DNA of 35,494 nt, from assembly GCA_900766795.1 (NCBI GenBank), contig CAAFWX010000196.1, positions 1 to 35,494 on the forward strand. The letters run 5' to 3'. Position 1 is the stretch's first letter. Each line of letters starts with the position of its first letter. A program made the translations under genes and the position numbers. Shown one piece after another: positions 23,901-30,233 of the stretch. This DNA comes from Oscillospiraceae bacterium (GTDB taxonomy: Bacteria > Bacillota_A > Clostridia > Oscillospirales > Ruminococcaceae). The notes below the pieces were generated by a model, which worked only from the letters and a program-made list of their open reading frames with translations, did no database searches and had not been told where the DNA came from.

Positions 23901-24659
23901 CGCCTTGTACTCTGCAAAAGTATCGGCAATGTAGGCGGGCTTGATGTCCGCGCTGTCGATTATTGTGCCAAAGGTGGTGTGGCGGCAGTGGTCGGACCAG
24001 TAGGTGTCTATCATGCGGATTTCGGTGATGGTGGGGTCGCGGTGCTCGCTCTTGAAGTAGTCCTGACAGAACTTGATGTCGTCGTTGTCCATCGCAAGAC
24101 CGTAGCTTGTCACAAAATCCGCAAGCTCCGCGTCGGTCTTGCTGATGAAGCCCTCAAGGGTTTCAACGGAGGTAGGAATGTTGTACTTAACCTCGAGAGT
24201 GTCGTACTCCTCAAAGCCGCACTCGCGGGATTCAACCGCGTTGATGAGATAGTGCTTGATTTTCTCAAACTCCTCGTCGGTAATCTTGCCGCTGAGTATG
24301 TAAATCTTTGCGTACTTTACAACGGGTCTGTCGCCCTTGCACAGCATCTGAATGCACTGCGCAGCAGAATCCGCTCTCTGGTCAAACTGACCGGGCAGGA
24401 ACTCTACCGCGAACATGCGGTCGTTCTCGCCGAGCGCGGGAAGCTCGTAGAATACCTCGTCTACGGGCGGCTCGGAAAACACCGTGGGCACAGCCTTGTC
24501 AAAATTCTCCTTCGGAAGCTTCTCTGCGTCGTAGCGGTTGATTACCCTCACGCTCTCGACAGACTTGATTCCGAGCGCAACGGTAAGGTCGGAGAGCACT
24601 GCCGCTCCGTCTACCGCGAACTGCGGCTTCTTTTCAACATAGATACGATATACTGCCAT
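20955..24659 (-). CDS. purL: phosphoribosylformylglycinamidine synthase, single chain
   Basis: The 1234-residue enzyme makes FGAM from FGAR, ATP and glutamine (step 4 of purine synthesis). It is one polypeptide like the proteobacterial/eukaryotic form rather than the separate PurS/PurL/PurQ of Bacillus. In order: a PurS-like N-terminus (about 1-160), AIRS-type ATP-binding domains with SDHCRHTTF and NETHNHPTEIEPFGGAATCLGG, a second AIRS pair (about 600-950), and a C-terminal glutamine amidotransferase with VFPGTNCEYD, VPGGFSGGDE and the nucleophile C1075 in GICNGFQAL. H1142 and E1144 (HGEGRF) complete the triad. AGGAGG precedes the ATG. It follows mtaB after 56 bp and is likely co-transcribed; no purine riboswitch is visible. 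Confidence 0.97.
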   Translation of the reverse strand: MAVYRIYVEKKPQFAVDGAAVLSDLTVALGIKSVESVRVINRYDAEKLPKENFDKAVPTVFSEPPVDEVFYELPALGENDRMFAVEFLPGQFDQRADSAAQCIQMLCKGDRPVVKYAKIYILSGKITDEEFEKIKHYLINAVESRECGFEEYDTLEVKYNIPTSVETLEGFISKTDAELADFVTSYGLAMDNDDIKFCQDYFKSEHRDPTITEIRMIDTYWSDHCRHTTFGTIIDSADIKPAYIADTFAEYKANREELGRGNKPLCLMDIATLAAKKLKKDGLLRDLDESEEINACSVKITVDVDGKDEEWLLMFKNETHNHPTEIEPFGGAATCLGGAIRDPLSGRSYVYQAMRVTGASDPLLPVEKTIKGKLPPRKITTTAAAGYSSYGNQIGLATGHVAEVYHPGYMAKRMEIGAVVGAAPAENVRRERPAPGDIIILLGGRTGRDGCGGATGSSKAHSVKSLDSCGAEVQKGNAPEERKLQRLFRDPEATRLIKRCNDFGAGGVSVAIGELADGLEIDLNAVPKKYDGLDGTELAISESQERMAVVVAPEDVEKFRALASRENLESTVVAEVKAEPRLRMNWNGKTIVDISREFLNSNGAEKHTSVSVPDVKVSYSTGRKNTAEDWEKLVTDLNVCSQRGLVQRFDSTIGGATVLMPFSGKTQQTPVQAMAAKIPVLNATTHTSSIMAWGFNPAVSTQSPYHGAVCAVVESIAKVVAAGGSSEKCWLTFQEYFERTQGKPERWGKPFAALLGAYKAQLEMGCGAIGGKDSMSGTFEDIDVPPTLVSFAVSTAKAEDIISAEFKAAGHKLGYIAPDYDENGLPVFDSVKAVFRTVEKLIADKKAVSVWSVANGGVAEGVFKMALGNRIGAKLVDMTDDELFTPVYGAFVIELDGEAEGVKVIGETVAEYEITCGDVKLDIAKLEEKWDDVLEPIFKAKLPEEAAPEAVSYTKGCDLLTTHISAKLAKPKVLIPVFPGTNCEYDMANAFNRYGGDSEIFVIRNLSAKDMEDSVNEFAKLVGQAQIIAVPGGFSGGDEPEGSAKFINAFFRNPKIAEGVENMLYSRDGLMIGICNGFQALIKLGLVPFGHIVPLTAESPTLTYNSIGRHQSQLAYTRICTNKSPWLMHCNVGDVHAIPISHGEGRFVAPEAVIKQLIANGQVATQYVDLSGKPTMDVAFNPNSSMCAIEGIISPEGRVLGKMGHTERLTDNCCKNVDGNKEQLLFKGGVDYFK

Positions 24660-24715
24660 ATCTTAGTTCCTCCTGATTGTTCTTGTGTTATATGTTTCGG
24701 CGTGCGCCGATACCT

Positions 24716-25996
24716 TCAAGCTAATTCTCCTGTGCAGAAGCCCTTGCCTGCGCCCGTTATGCGAACCCGCACAAGGGAATGCCGCGGGATATCCTGCCCG
24801 TATATTCTCACAGGAATATAACTCCCCGTTAAGCCGTAGGAATACTCCTCGCTGCGCTTTTTCTCAATAAGCACGGTGTATTCCCGCCCTGTCCGGGAGC
24901 TGAGAAACTCCTGCTCAAGACTTTCGGCAAGCTGCTCCATCGCCCTTGCGCGCGCGGATTTTATCTGCGGAACAACATGGTCGTGCCGCTCGGCGGCAAC
25001 GGTGCCTTTTCGTATCGAATAGGGGAAAACGTGCACCTTTGCAAAGCCCATTTCGGCAACGAACTCCATGCTTTTGACAAATTCCTCGTCGGTTTCCCCC
25101 GCGAAGCCCACCATCACATCGGTGGTTATCGCGCAGTCGGGAAAAGCCTCGCGAAGCTTGTCCGCAACAGCCCTGTACTGCGCGGTATCATAGCGGCGGC
25201 ACATGCGTTTGAGGGTTTCGTCGCAGCCCGACTGGAGTGCAAGGTGGAAGTGCGGGCAAAGCTTCTTTATGCCCTTTAGCTTCGCTATCTCCTCGTCGGT
25301 CATCATCTCCGGCTCAAGCGAGCCTAGGCGGATACGCTCAATGCCGTCAACGTCCGCAGCCTTAACCGCGTCGGAAAGCGTAAGCCCCAGCTCCTGCCCG
25401 TAGCAGCCGAGATTTATTCCTGTAAGGACTATCTCCTTGTTGCCGCTCTCGGCGCATAGCCGCGCCTGCTTCGTAATCTCCTCGGGAGTCCTCGAACGGA
25501 CGCGCCCCCTCGCAAACGGTATTATACAATATGTGCAGAAACGGTCGCAGCCGTCCTCTACCTTTATAAATGCGCGCGTGCGGTCGATGTCCGCACCTGC
25601 GCTCTCCTCGTCAAACTCCCGTGAAAGCTGCGACACTTTCATCATGCGCACGCGGTTCGTCATGAACTCGCTCACCATCGCGGGAATGCTTCCCTTAGCG
25701 TGGTTTCCCGTGATGATGTCCGCGCCGGTTGATTTGAACGCTTCCTCGGGGGAGGCTTGCGCAAAGCAGCCGCACAGCACCACAACGCTTTTTGGGTTGT
25801 CCCGCTTGCAGCGGGAAACGGTCTGCCGCGCTTTCTTCTCGCTCATGCTCGTCACCGCGCAGGAGTTTATGATGTATACGTCCGCAGGAGAAAGCCCGTC
25901 CGCGCGGACAAAGCCCGCCTGCTCCATGCTCTGAGATATCGCCGCGCTCTCGCAGGAATTGACCTTGCACCCAAGCGTTATAACCTCGTATGTCAA
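24716..25996 (-). CDS. mtaB: tRNA t6A37 methylthiotransferase MtaB
   Basis: The 426-residue radical-SAM enzyme converts t6A to ms2t6A at position 37 of tRNAs reading ANN codons. The N-terminal UPF0004 domain has three cluster cysteines, C10 (GCKVNSCES), C46 (INSCAV) and C77 (CGCFAQ). The radical-SAM CxxxCxxC is C150-x3-C154-x2-C157 (CDRFCTYCIIPFARG). A C-terminal TRAM domain (about 365-426) binds tRNA. The LGCKVNSCES start and overall pattern favour MtaB over MiaB or RimO. The start is TTG, eight bases after AAAGGAG; the nearby ATG runs into a stop. It works downstream of TsaD, also encoded here at 31835. Its promoter is at 26093-26121. Confidence 0.95.
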   Translation of the reverse strand: MTYEVITLGCKVNSCESAAISQSMEQAGFVRADGLSPADVYIINSCAVTSMSEKKARQTVSRCKRDNPKSVVVLCGCFAQASPEEAFKSTGADIITGNHAKGSIPAMVSEFMTNRVRMMKVSQLSREFDEESAGADIDRTRAFIKVEDGCDRFCTYCIIPFARGRVRSRTPEEITKQARLCAESGNKEIVLTGINLGCYGQELGLTLSDAVKAADVDGIERIRLGSLEPEMMTDEEIAKLKGIKKLCPHFHLALQSGCDETLKRMCRRYDTAQYRAVADKLREAFPDCAITTDVMVGFAGETDEEFVKSMEFVAEMGFAKVHVFPYSIRKGTVAAERHDHVVPQIKSARARAMEQLAESLEQEFLSSRTGREYTVLIEKKRSEEYSYGLTGSYIPVRIYGQDIPRHSLVRVRITGAGKGFCTGELA

Positions 25997-26092
25997 CGCA
26001 TAAACTCCTTTCGCTTGAACTTCGCCCGCGAGAAAATAGACACACGGGCATTGTTTGACAAATTAGCCAAAACAATTTTTCTTTATTACTCT

Positions 26093-26121
26093 ATTATACT
26101 TGATTATTCCGAATTTTGCAA
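26093..26121 (-). promoter_or_regulatory. promoter of the mtaB-purL unit
   Basis: On the minus strand TTGCAA (26121-26116), a 17-bp spacer and TATAAT (26098-26093). It is back to back with the HPr-like promoter. Confidence 0.78.
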
Positions 26122-26128
26122 TAAGCTA

Positions 26129-26157
26129 TTGACTATTTTTAAAAATGTTGTTATATT
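26129..26157 (+). promoter_or_regulatory. promoter of the first HPr-like gene
   Basis: TTGACT (26129-26134), a 17-bp spacer and TATATT (26152-26157). Confidence 0.78.
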
Positions 26158-26210
26158 AATGATTAAGGAGGGCAATCTTCCTAATATTAAAGAGAAAGGC
26201 GGCATACACA

Positions 26211-26444
26211 ATGAAAGAAATGATGATTAAGCTTGAGTCCATAGAAGCGGTTAAGGAGTTTGTCGCTGCGACAAATGCCTGCCCCTTCGACGTTGACCTT
26301 GTGTCCGGCAGATACGCTATCGACGCGAAGTCCATCATGGGTATCTTCTCCCTCGACCTCAACAAGTCTGTGAAGCTTGTGGTTCACGCAGACGAGAATG
26401 AAGCGGCAAAGCTGCTTGAGGCTGTGGAAAAGTTCGCTGTATAA
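26211..26444 (+). CDS. HPr-like protein lacking the active-site histidine (copy 1)
   Basis: The 77-residue cytosolic protein matches the HPr fold of the PTS: AIDAKSIMGIFSLDL (36-50) aligns with the conserved HPr segment around regulatory Ser46, with S41 in its place, and ends with the usual amphipathic helix. The phosphocarrier motif GLHARPA is absent; the matching stretch is SIEAVKEF, without histidine. It therefore cannot carry phosphate from EI to EII in the normal way. The kept KSIMG site suggests HPr kinase recognition or CcpA/Crh-like regulation, which is inference. GAAAGG lies 11 bases before the ATG. A second copy follows after 118 bp with its own promoter. It is divergent from mtaB. 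Confidence 0.85.
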   Translation: MKEMMIKLESIEAVKEFVAATNACPFDVDLVSGRYAIDAKSIMGIFSLDLNKSVKLVVHADENEAAKLLEAVEKFAV

Positions 26445-26484
26445 CAGCGGTTTCCCCTTTTTTCAGGCTGCGACATAATTCTGC

Positions 26485-26513
26485 TTGACAAACCTGCGGG
26501 ATTGTGATACCAT
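26485..26513 (+). promoter_or_regulatory. promoter of the second HPr-like gene
   Basis: TTGACA (26485-26490), a 17-bp spacer and TACCAT (26508-26513): a perfect -35 with a weaker -10. Confidence 0.65.
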
Positions 26514-26562
26514 TTTAACAGCGGAGATTTTGAACACCGCACGACAGAAAGGAAGTTACATT

Positions 26563-26793
26563 ATGACAACCGCAAAAATAAACATCAACACCATCAACGA
26601 CGTTAAGGAGTTCGTGTCCATCGTTTCCAAATGCGACTATGACGTGGACATTGTTTCGGGCAGATACGCAATCGACGCAAAGTCCATCATGGGTATCTTC
26701 TCCCTCGACCTGTCCAAGGAGCTTACCCTTAACATCCACAGCGACAACTGCGCTGATTTCCTCGAGGAAATCAAGGGCTTTATCGCGAAGTAA
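26563..26793 (+). CDS. HPr-like protein lacking the active-site histidine (copy 2)
   Basis: The 76-residue protein is a close paralogue of the preceding gene. VSGRYAIDAKSIMGIFSLDL is identical, including S41 at the regulatory-serine position, while the N- and C-terminal thirds have diverged. The histidine position again lies in a non-His stretch (NTINDVKEF). GAAAGGAAG sits just upstream of the ATG, so this start is preferred to an in-frame ATG at 26485 that overlaps the promoter. Nucleotide identity across the central block is high, pointing to local duplication. The terminator at 26815-26847 ends the unit. Possible role: a phosphoserine-regulated signalling partner rather than a sugar-transport phosphocarrier. 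Confidence 0.85.
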   Translation: MTTAKININTINDVKEFVSIVSKCDYDVDIVSGRYAIDAKSIMGIFSLDLSKELTLNIHSDNCADFLEEIKGFIAK

Positions 26794-26814
26794 TTTTCAT
26801 AACGGAAAACGCAT

Positions 26815-26847
26815 TAACGGTCTGTGCTTACGGCGCAGGCCGTTTTT
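26815..26847. terminator. terminator between HPr-like copy 2 and the Nudix gene
   Basis: Stem AACGGTCTGTGC/GCGCAGGCCGTT (two G-U pairs) followed by TTTTTT. It ends against the stop of the convergent Nudix gene and may serve both. Confidence 0.85.
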
Positions 26848-27266
26848 TATATCTTGCTTAAGGACAGATACCACTTCACGCGATTAACGATAAGCCTGTC
26901 GTTGTCGTAGACAAGAAGCGACGCAACCCGCCCTATCTCAAACCAGCGTATCTCGGAAATCTCCTCCGCCTGCGGCACAGCATCGAAGCTTGTCGCCCTG
27001 CCGATGAAATAGACAACCTCCTTCATGGTGTCCCGCCGCGGGGAGTATTCAATCGCCTCGCGGAAAGTTGGGTCGTCAATGGAGATGTCGATGTTGGTTT
27101 CCTCCTTGGTTTCACGCACGGCAGTCTGTATTTCGCTCTCGCCCGCTTCCATGTGCCCCTTCGGAAAAGACCAGCAGCCTGAACGAAGGTGCTTTATCAT
27201 AAGAATCTCGGTGTTCCCGTGCCACTTGCGGTAGACAATCGCCCCGCAGGATTTCTCGTGCTTCAT
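26847..27266 (-). CDS. Nudix hydrolase
   Basis: The 139-residue cytosolic enzyme has a near-complete Nudix box at residues 37-59: G37-x5-E43-x7-R51-E52-x2-E55-E56, with Thr and Asn at two normally hydrophobic/Gly positions (REtkEETNI). The metal-binding glutamates are intact. SCGAIVYR at the start and WSFPKGHMEAGE are typical of the bis(5'-nucleosyl)-tetraphosphatase (Ap4A) branch, but substrate cannot be fixed from sequence. GGAG is upstream of the ATG, and a consensus promoter is at 27310-27338. It is monocistronic and convergent with the HPr-like pair. Confidence 0.92.
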   Translation of the reverse strand: MKHEKSCGAIVYRKWHGNTEILMIKHLRSGCWSFPKGHMEAGESEIQTAVRETKEETNIDISIDDPTFREAIEYSPRRDTMKEVVYFIGRATSFDAVPQAEEISEIRWFEIGRVASLLVYDNDRLIVNRVKWYLSLSKI

Positions 27267-27309
27267 TCGGCTCCCACTCCTTATACCCTTGTACTATACT
27301 ATAATATTT

Positions 27310-27338
27310 ATTATACCACAAACTATTTGTTTTGTCAC
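27310..27338 (-). promoter_or_regulatory. promoter of the Nudix gene
   Basis: On the minus strand GTGACA (27338-27333), a 17-bp spacer and TATAAT (27315-27310). Confidence 0.78.
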
Positions 27339-27607
27339 CATCTATAAATAATTTTTCGCATTTCTAAAAGCCGCTGAAAATCTGCGCTGCTTTTCATGGG
27401 CACAATGCACATATTCTCTAAACAAAACACAACAAAAGTTAGGCTATTTTGCACACCGATTTTGACTTTTTGATTTTAGTTAAATTTACAAAAAGCAACG
27501 GCTGAATTTACAGTTTTCTTCCAGATTAGTGCCGATTTTTGAATAGTTACAAAACGGTTACAAATATGCTTTGTGCATTTGCAACAAAAATCGCCTGTTG
27601 ATTCTGT
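27339..27607. other. A/T-rich gene-free region upstream of the 3D-domain gene
   Basis: No open frame with a ribosome site is visible. The stretch has several TTTACA/GTTACA words, the WalR-box-like pair at 27546-27562 and the spaced TTTACA...TTTACA pair at about 27486-27513. It is probably regulatory DNA for the rightward gene. Confidence 0.5.
27546..27562 (-). promoter_or_regulatory. WalR-box-like direct repeat
   Basis: GTTACA-N5-GTTACA on the plus strand reads TGTAAC-N5-TGTAAC on the minus strand. This is an exact fit to the Bacillus WalR (YycF) consensus TGTWAH-N5-TGTWAH. It lies 45 bp before the -35 box of a gene for a 3D-domain cell-wall protein, a class regulated by WalR in Bacillus subtilis (yocH). 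Orientation and distance differ from a classic activator site. Confidence 0.5.
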
Positions 27608-27636
27608 TTGACATTTACAGCCAAATCGGTTATAAT
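27608..27636 (+). promoter_or_regulatory. promoter of the G5/3D-domain gene
   Basis: TTGACA (27608-27613), a 17-bp spacer and TATAAT (27631-27636), a full consensus. Start of transcription is expected near 27643, giving a leader of about 250 nt. Confidence 0.9.
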
Positions 27637-27642
27637 AGCATT

Positions 27643-27892
27643 ACCTTGACAAAGGGGTCATTCCGTATGCCATGATTAGCGGCGGAATTTTTGCCAAAGA
27701 TAAATATAAGGCGACCCTTTAAACAAAGGCAATGCTCTGTTGGGGACAGCGCGTTTGCCCGCGGAATAACGGATATCCCCAATATCCGCGCCCGCGTAAG
27801 AACTTTAGAAATTATCCGCCGCTCCCGTTAAGGGAAAACGCGACAGAGAGCCTGCACCGCAGCCCTCTAGGAGAAGGACTTCAGGAGGCAAT
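27643..27892 (+). promoter_or_regulatory. long structured 5' leader, class unknown
   Basis: Complementary blocks suggest a folded RNA. A closing stem pairs 27644-27659 (CCTT...GGGGTC) with 27713-27729 (GACCC...AAGG). Inside it lies ATTCCG/CGGAAT (27660-27665, 27683-27688). Then come GCTCTGT/ACAGCGC (27734-27752) and CGGATAT/ATATCCG (27770-27776, 27782-27788). The context (a 3D-domain gene) is one where c-di-AMP (ydaO) riboswitches are common, but the conserved GCTAAC core of that class is absent. No intrinsic terminator is seen before the RBS. Confidence 0.5.
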
Positions 27893-28975
27893 ATGAAACC
27901 ACAGATAGTAAATGCCAAGATGAACCGTATGCTCTTCAAGAGCAACATCATCAAGGCAGCAGTTTTCGCGATGTCGCTGCTTATGATAGGACTTATGACA
28001 GGTTCTCTCTATTTCCGCGACCGCGTTTATATCACAGACAACGGTGTGACAAAAGAACTGATGACATCCGAAACGGATGTGTACGCGATTCTCCGCCGCG
28101 GCGAATATACCCTCGGCGCAAACGACCGCGTAACCTATGAGCAGGCGGACGAAAGCACCGCTTACATCACCATCACCCGCGCATTTGACGTAAATGTCAC
28201 AGCGGACGGAAAAACCACCGTAATTTCCACCATCGACGGTACGGTTGCCGAGATTCTCGACAAGGCGGGAATTGAACTCGGCGAAGATGACGTCGTAAAC
28301 TGCGAGCTTGCAGAGGACGTCACCGAAGGCATGGATATAACCGTCACAAGAATCTCCTATGAAAGACGCGTCACCACGTCGGAGATTCCCTTTGAAACCA
28401 CTTATACAGACAATTCCAACCTCGTCATCGGCACGGAAAACATCGTGACCGAGGGCGTTGCGGGCACTCACACCTACGTTGTCAAGGAAAAATACGTTGA
28501 TGGTGAGCTTGCAGGCAAGGAGCTGGTCTTTGACGCAGTTACCACCCAGCCCGTTACGCAGGTTGTTGAACGAGGAACTGCGCTTGCAGAGCCTTATGCG
28601 AAGATGGACGACCCCACCGCCCTCACCCTAGTGAACGGTATTCCCGAAAGCTACACAAGAGTAGTTTCGGGTAAGTCCACCGCATACACCGCGGGCTATA
28701 ACGCCTACACCGCAAGCGGCAGAAAGGCAGAGATAGGCACGGTAGCCGTAAACCCCAACGTTATCCCCTACGGAAGCGAGCTTTACATCGTGGCACAGGA
28801 CGGAAGCCGCGCCTATGGCTATGCCATTGCCGCCGACACGGGTCTTGGTCTGATGGACGGAACGGTTCTCGTTGACCTCTATTTCGGCTCGAGAGATGAG
28901 CACTACTACGACAGCTGCCGCTGGGGCGCAGTCTATGTTGATATCTACGTTATCTCCGAGGGCAGCGGATACTGA
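27893..28975 (+). CDS. YabE-like G5/3D domain cell-wall protein
   Basis: The 360-residue protein has an N-terminal signal-anchor helix (about 20-42). An ubiquitin-like DUF348 repeat region as in YabE/Rpf proteins follows (about 47-160: VTKELMTSETDVYAIL, then KTTVISTIDGTVAEILDKAGI). A G5-like stretch lies at about 165-235, and a C-terminal 3D domain at about 265-355. The 3D domain shows STAYTAGYNAYTASGR, AVNPNVIPYGSELYI, AIAADTGLGLMDG and LVDLYFGS, including the aspartates that name the fold. It should act outside the membrane on peptidoglycan, possibly as a lytic transglycosylase. AGGAGG precedes the ATG. It is monocistronic with a 250-nt leader and a WalR-box-like site upstream. Confidence 0.92.
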   Translation: MKPQIVNAKMNRMLFKSNIIKAAVFAMSLLMIGLMTGSLYFRDRVYITDNGVTKELMTSETDVYAILRRGEYTLGANDRVTYEQADESTAYITITRAFDVNVTADGKTTVISTIDGTVAEILDKAGIELGEDDVVNCELAEDVTEGMDITVTRISYERRVTTSEIPFETTYTDNSNLVIGTENIVTEGVAGTHTYVVKEKYVDGELAGKELVFDAVTTQPVTQVVERGTALAEPYAKMDDPTALTLVNGIPESYTRVVSGKSTAYTAGYNAYTASGRKAEIGTVAVNPNVIPYGSELYIVAQDGSRAYGYAIAADTGLGLMDGTVLVDLYFGSRDEHYYDSCRWGAVYVDIYVISEGSGY

Positions 28976-28997
28976 TACAACCGACAATCAAAAGAAA

Positions 28998-29028
28998 ATC
29001 CGCCTGCGGTATATTGCCGCGGGCGGAT
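28998..29028 (+). terminator. terminator after the G5/3D gene
   Basis: Near-perfect 12-bp stem ATCCGCCTGCGG/CCGCGGGCGGAT (one G-U pair). The trailing sequence is only moderately T-rich. Confidence 0.6.
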
Positions 29029-29059
29029 ATTGTTATGTGAGATATTGTCCTGCGATGTA

Positions 29060-29088
29060 TTGATTTTTTGCGCAAAATATGGTATGCT
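29060..29088 (+). promoter_or_regulatory. promoter of the second TM2 gene
   Basis: TTGATT (29060-29065), a 17-bp spacer and TATGCT (29083-29088). Confidence 0.65.
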
Positions 29089-29130
29089 TATGATATATCG
29101 TAATCAACCTCATGGACAGGAGGAAAAGCA

Positions 29131-29676
29131 ATGGAACCGTTTTCCCACAAGGTCAGCCTGAAAAAGCCCGAACAACCCCAGCCATGGACGGACCCCGTCA
29201 CCGGAGAAATATACCCCGCAGGAAAGCCTGTTGACCCTGCCGAGGTCTACACCGCGCCTACCCCGCCTGCGCCCGCTCCCGCGCAGCAGCACGTTCAGCA
29301 AAGCAATGCCCCGACCTGCTTTTGCAGGTACTGCGGAACAGCAATCGCAGCCGCTTCGCGCTTTTGCCAGTCGTGCGGCGCGTCGCAGTTTGCGGAGCAG
29401 CAGCCCCAGCAGCCCCAGCAGGTTATCATCAACAACTACAACACCACCAACAATGTCGGCTCGAACAACAACACCGTCATGATTACAAGCGGCGGCAAGA
29501 ACAAGTGGGTGGCTTTTCTGCTGTGCCTGTTCCTCGGCGTTATCGGGGCGCACAAGTTCTACGAGGGCAAAATCCTCATGGGCATAATCTACATTCTCAC
29601 GGGAGGTCTTTTCGGAATCGGCTGGATTATCGACCTTATCGCCATTCTCCTTAAACCAACGATATATCATGTCTGA
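29131..29676 (+). CDS. zinc-ribbon and TM2 domain membrane protein (paralogue)
   Basis: The 181-residue protein has a charged, Pro-rich N-terminus (1-60) containing PWTDPVTGEIYP, a zinc ribbon (C65-x2-C68, C79-x2-C82), a Gln/Pro/Asn linker with VIINNYNTT, and a TM2 domain (about 121-178) with GGKNKWVAFLLCLFLGVIGAHKFYEGK and a second helix ending LIAILLKP. Order, linker chemistry and TM2 signature match the protein at 10498-10899, so they are paralogues; this one has a longer N-terminus. AGGAGG precedes the ATG. It is monocistronic, and no regulator gene is adjacent, in contrast to the first copy. Function unknown. Confidence 0.9.
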   Translation: MEPFSHKVSLKKPEQPQPWTDPVTGEIYPAGKPVDPAEVYTAPTPPAPAPAQQHVQQSNAPTCFCRYCGTAIAAASRFCQSCGASQFAEQQPQQPQQVIINNYNTTNNVGSNNNTVMITSGGKNKWVAFLLCLFLGVIGAHKFYEGKILMGIIYILTGGLFGIGWIIDLIAILLKPTIYHV

Positions 29677-29702
29677 AAGCTTTCCTTATCCGCATAAAAC
29701 TG

Positions 29703-29731
29703 CTCGGCGCACTTTTCGGTGCGCCGAGTTT
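29703..29731 (+). terminator. terminator after the second TM2 gene
   Basis: The perfect 10-bp stem CTCGGCGCAC/GTGCGCCGAG with a 6-nt loop is followed by TTTGATT. Confidence 0.82.
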
Positions 29732-29750
29732 GATTATGGGTTCGCGGGCG

Positions 29751-29954
29751 TTATATCTCGGCGACGTAGTCCTCGACAATATCCGCGACGTTGATTTCAG
29801 AAACATTATTGCGGTTGAGAAGGTCAAGAAGTCTGTCTATTTCAGCCTTTCCTACACAGATATCCGCAATCTGAACAGAGCCTTGCCGGATTCCATATGC
29901 AGTATAGTCAAATCCGTCCTCGGTGGTGCGTTTTTCTGTCATCAGTTCCCACAT
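29751..29954 (-). CDS. small acidic hypothetical protein (possibly DUF6514)
   Basis: The 67-residue cytosolic protein (MWELMTEKRTTEDGFDYTAYGIRQ...) ends in a helix NVSEINVADIVEDYVAEI. It has a short N-terminal beta region with YGI followed by a segment VQIADICVGKAEIDRLLDLLNRN. The pattern resembles the small DUF6514 proteins of Clostridia, but this is from memory and tentative. AAGGAA lies six bases before the ATG, and a promoter with a perfect TATAAT is at 30010-30038, so the gene is likely real. It is convergent with the TM2 gene at 29131. Confidence 0.7.
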   Translation of the reverse strand: MWELMTEKRTTEDGFDYTAYGIRQGSVQIADICVGKAEIDRLLDLLNRNNVSEINVADIVEDYVAEI

Positions 29955-30009
29955 GTGGTATTCCTTCTTTCTGTTATTTGCGCCGTTAGTTCGGCGTTTT
30001 GTTTTCTTA

Positions 30010-30038
30010 ATTATACCACATTAAAGCGCGTTTGTCCG
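30010..30038 (-). promoter_or_regulatory. promoter of the small gene at 29751
   Basis: On the minus strand CGGACA (30038-30033), a 17-bp spacer and TATAAT (30015-30010). The -35 matches at four of six positions. Confidence 0.6.
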
Positions 30039-30138
30039 CTAATATTCCGTTAAGATGAATTGAGCTGAGTGTTTTTTGTCAATTGCACAAAAAAAGCATA
30101 TCCATTTTGTCAAATCATCTCATAATTATACGATTTGT

Positions 30139-30154
30139 GTTAAGGAGTCTTAAC
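30139..30154. other. palindrome in the gap between two leftward units
   Basis: GTTAAG-N4-CTTAAC is a perfect 6-bp inverted repeat in the A/T-rich gap 30039-30184. No gene or clear promoter is seen there; function unknown. Confidence 0.3.
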
Positions 30155-30184
30155 AGCTGCCACAGATTATCTCCAAACAAAGAA

Positions 30185-30211
30185 AAACGAGCGACAAAAC
30201 ATCGCTCGTTT
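30185..30211 (-). terminator. terminator of the DUF6062-tsaD-aroK-CPBP operon
   Basis: The perfect 10-bp stem AAACGAGCGA/TCGCTCGTTT has a 7-nt loop and continues into TTTCTTTG on the minus strand. Confidence 0.85.
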
Positions 30212-30233
30212 CTCTTTATTCTTCGACAGCAGA

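Noticed and set aside
27643..27892. Calling the leader a ydaO (c-di-AMP) riboswitch
   Set aside because: The conserved GCTAAC/CTCG core and the GTAGGG block are not seen on the plus strand, so the class was left open.
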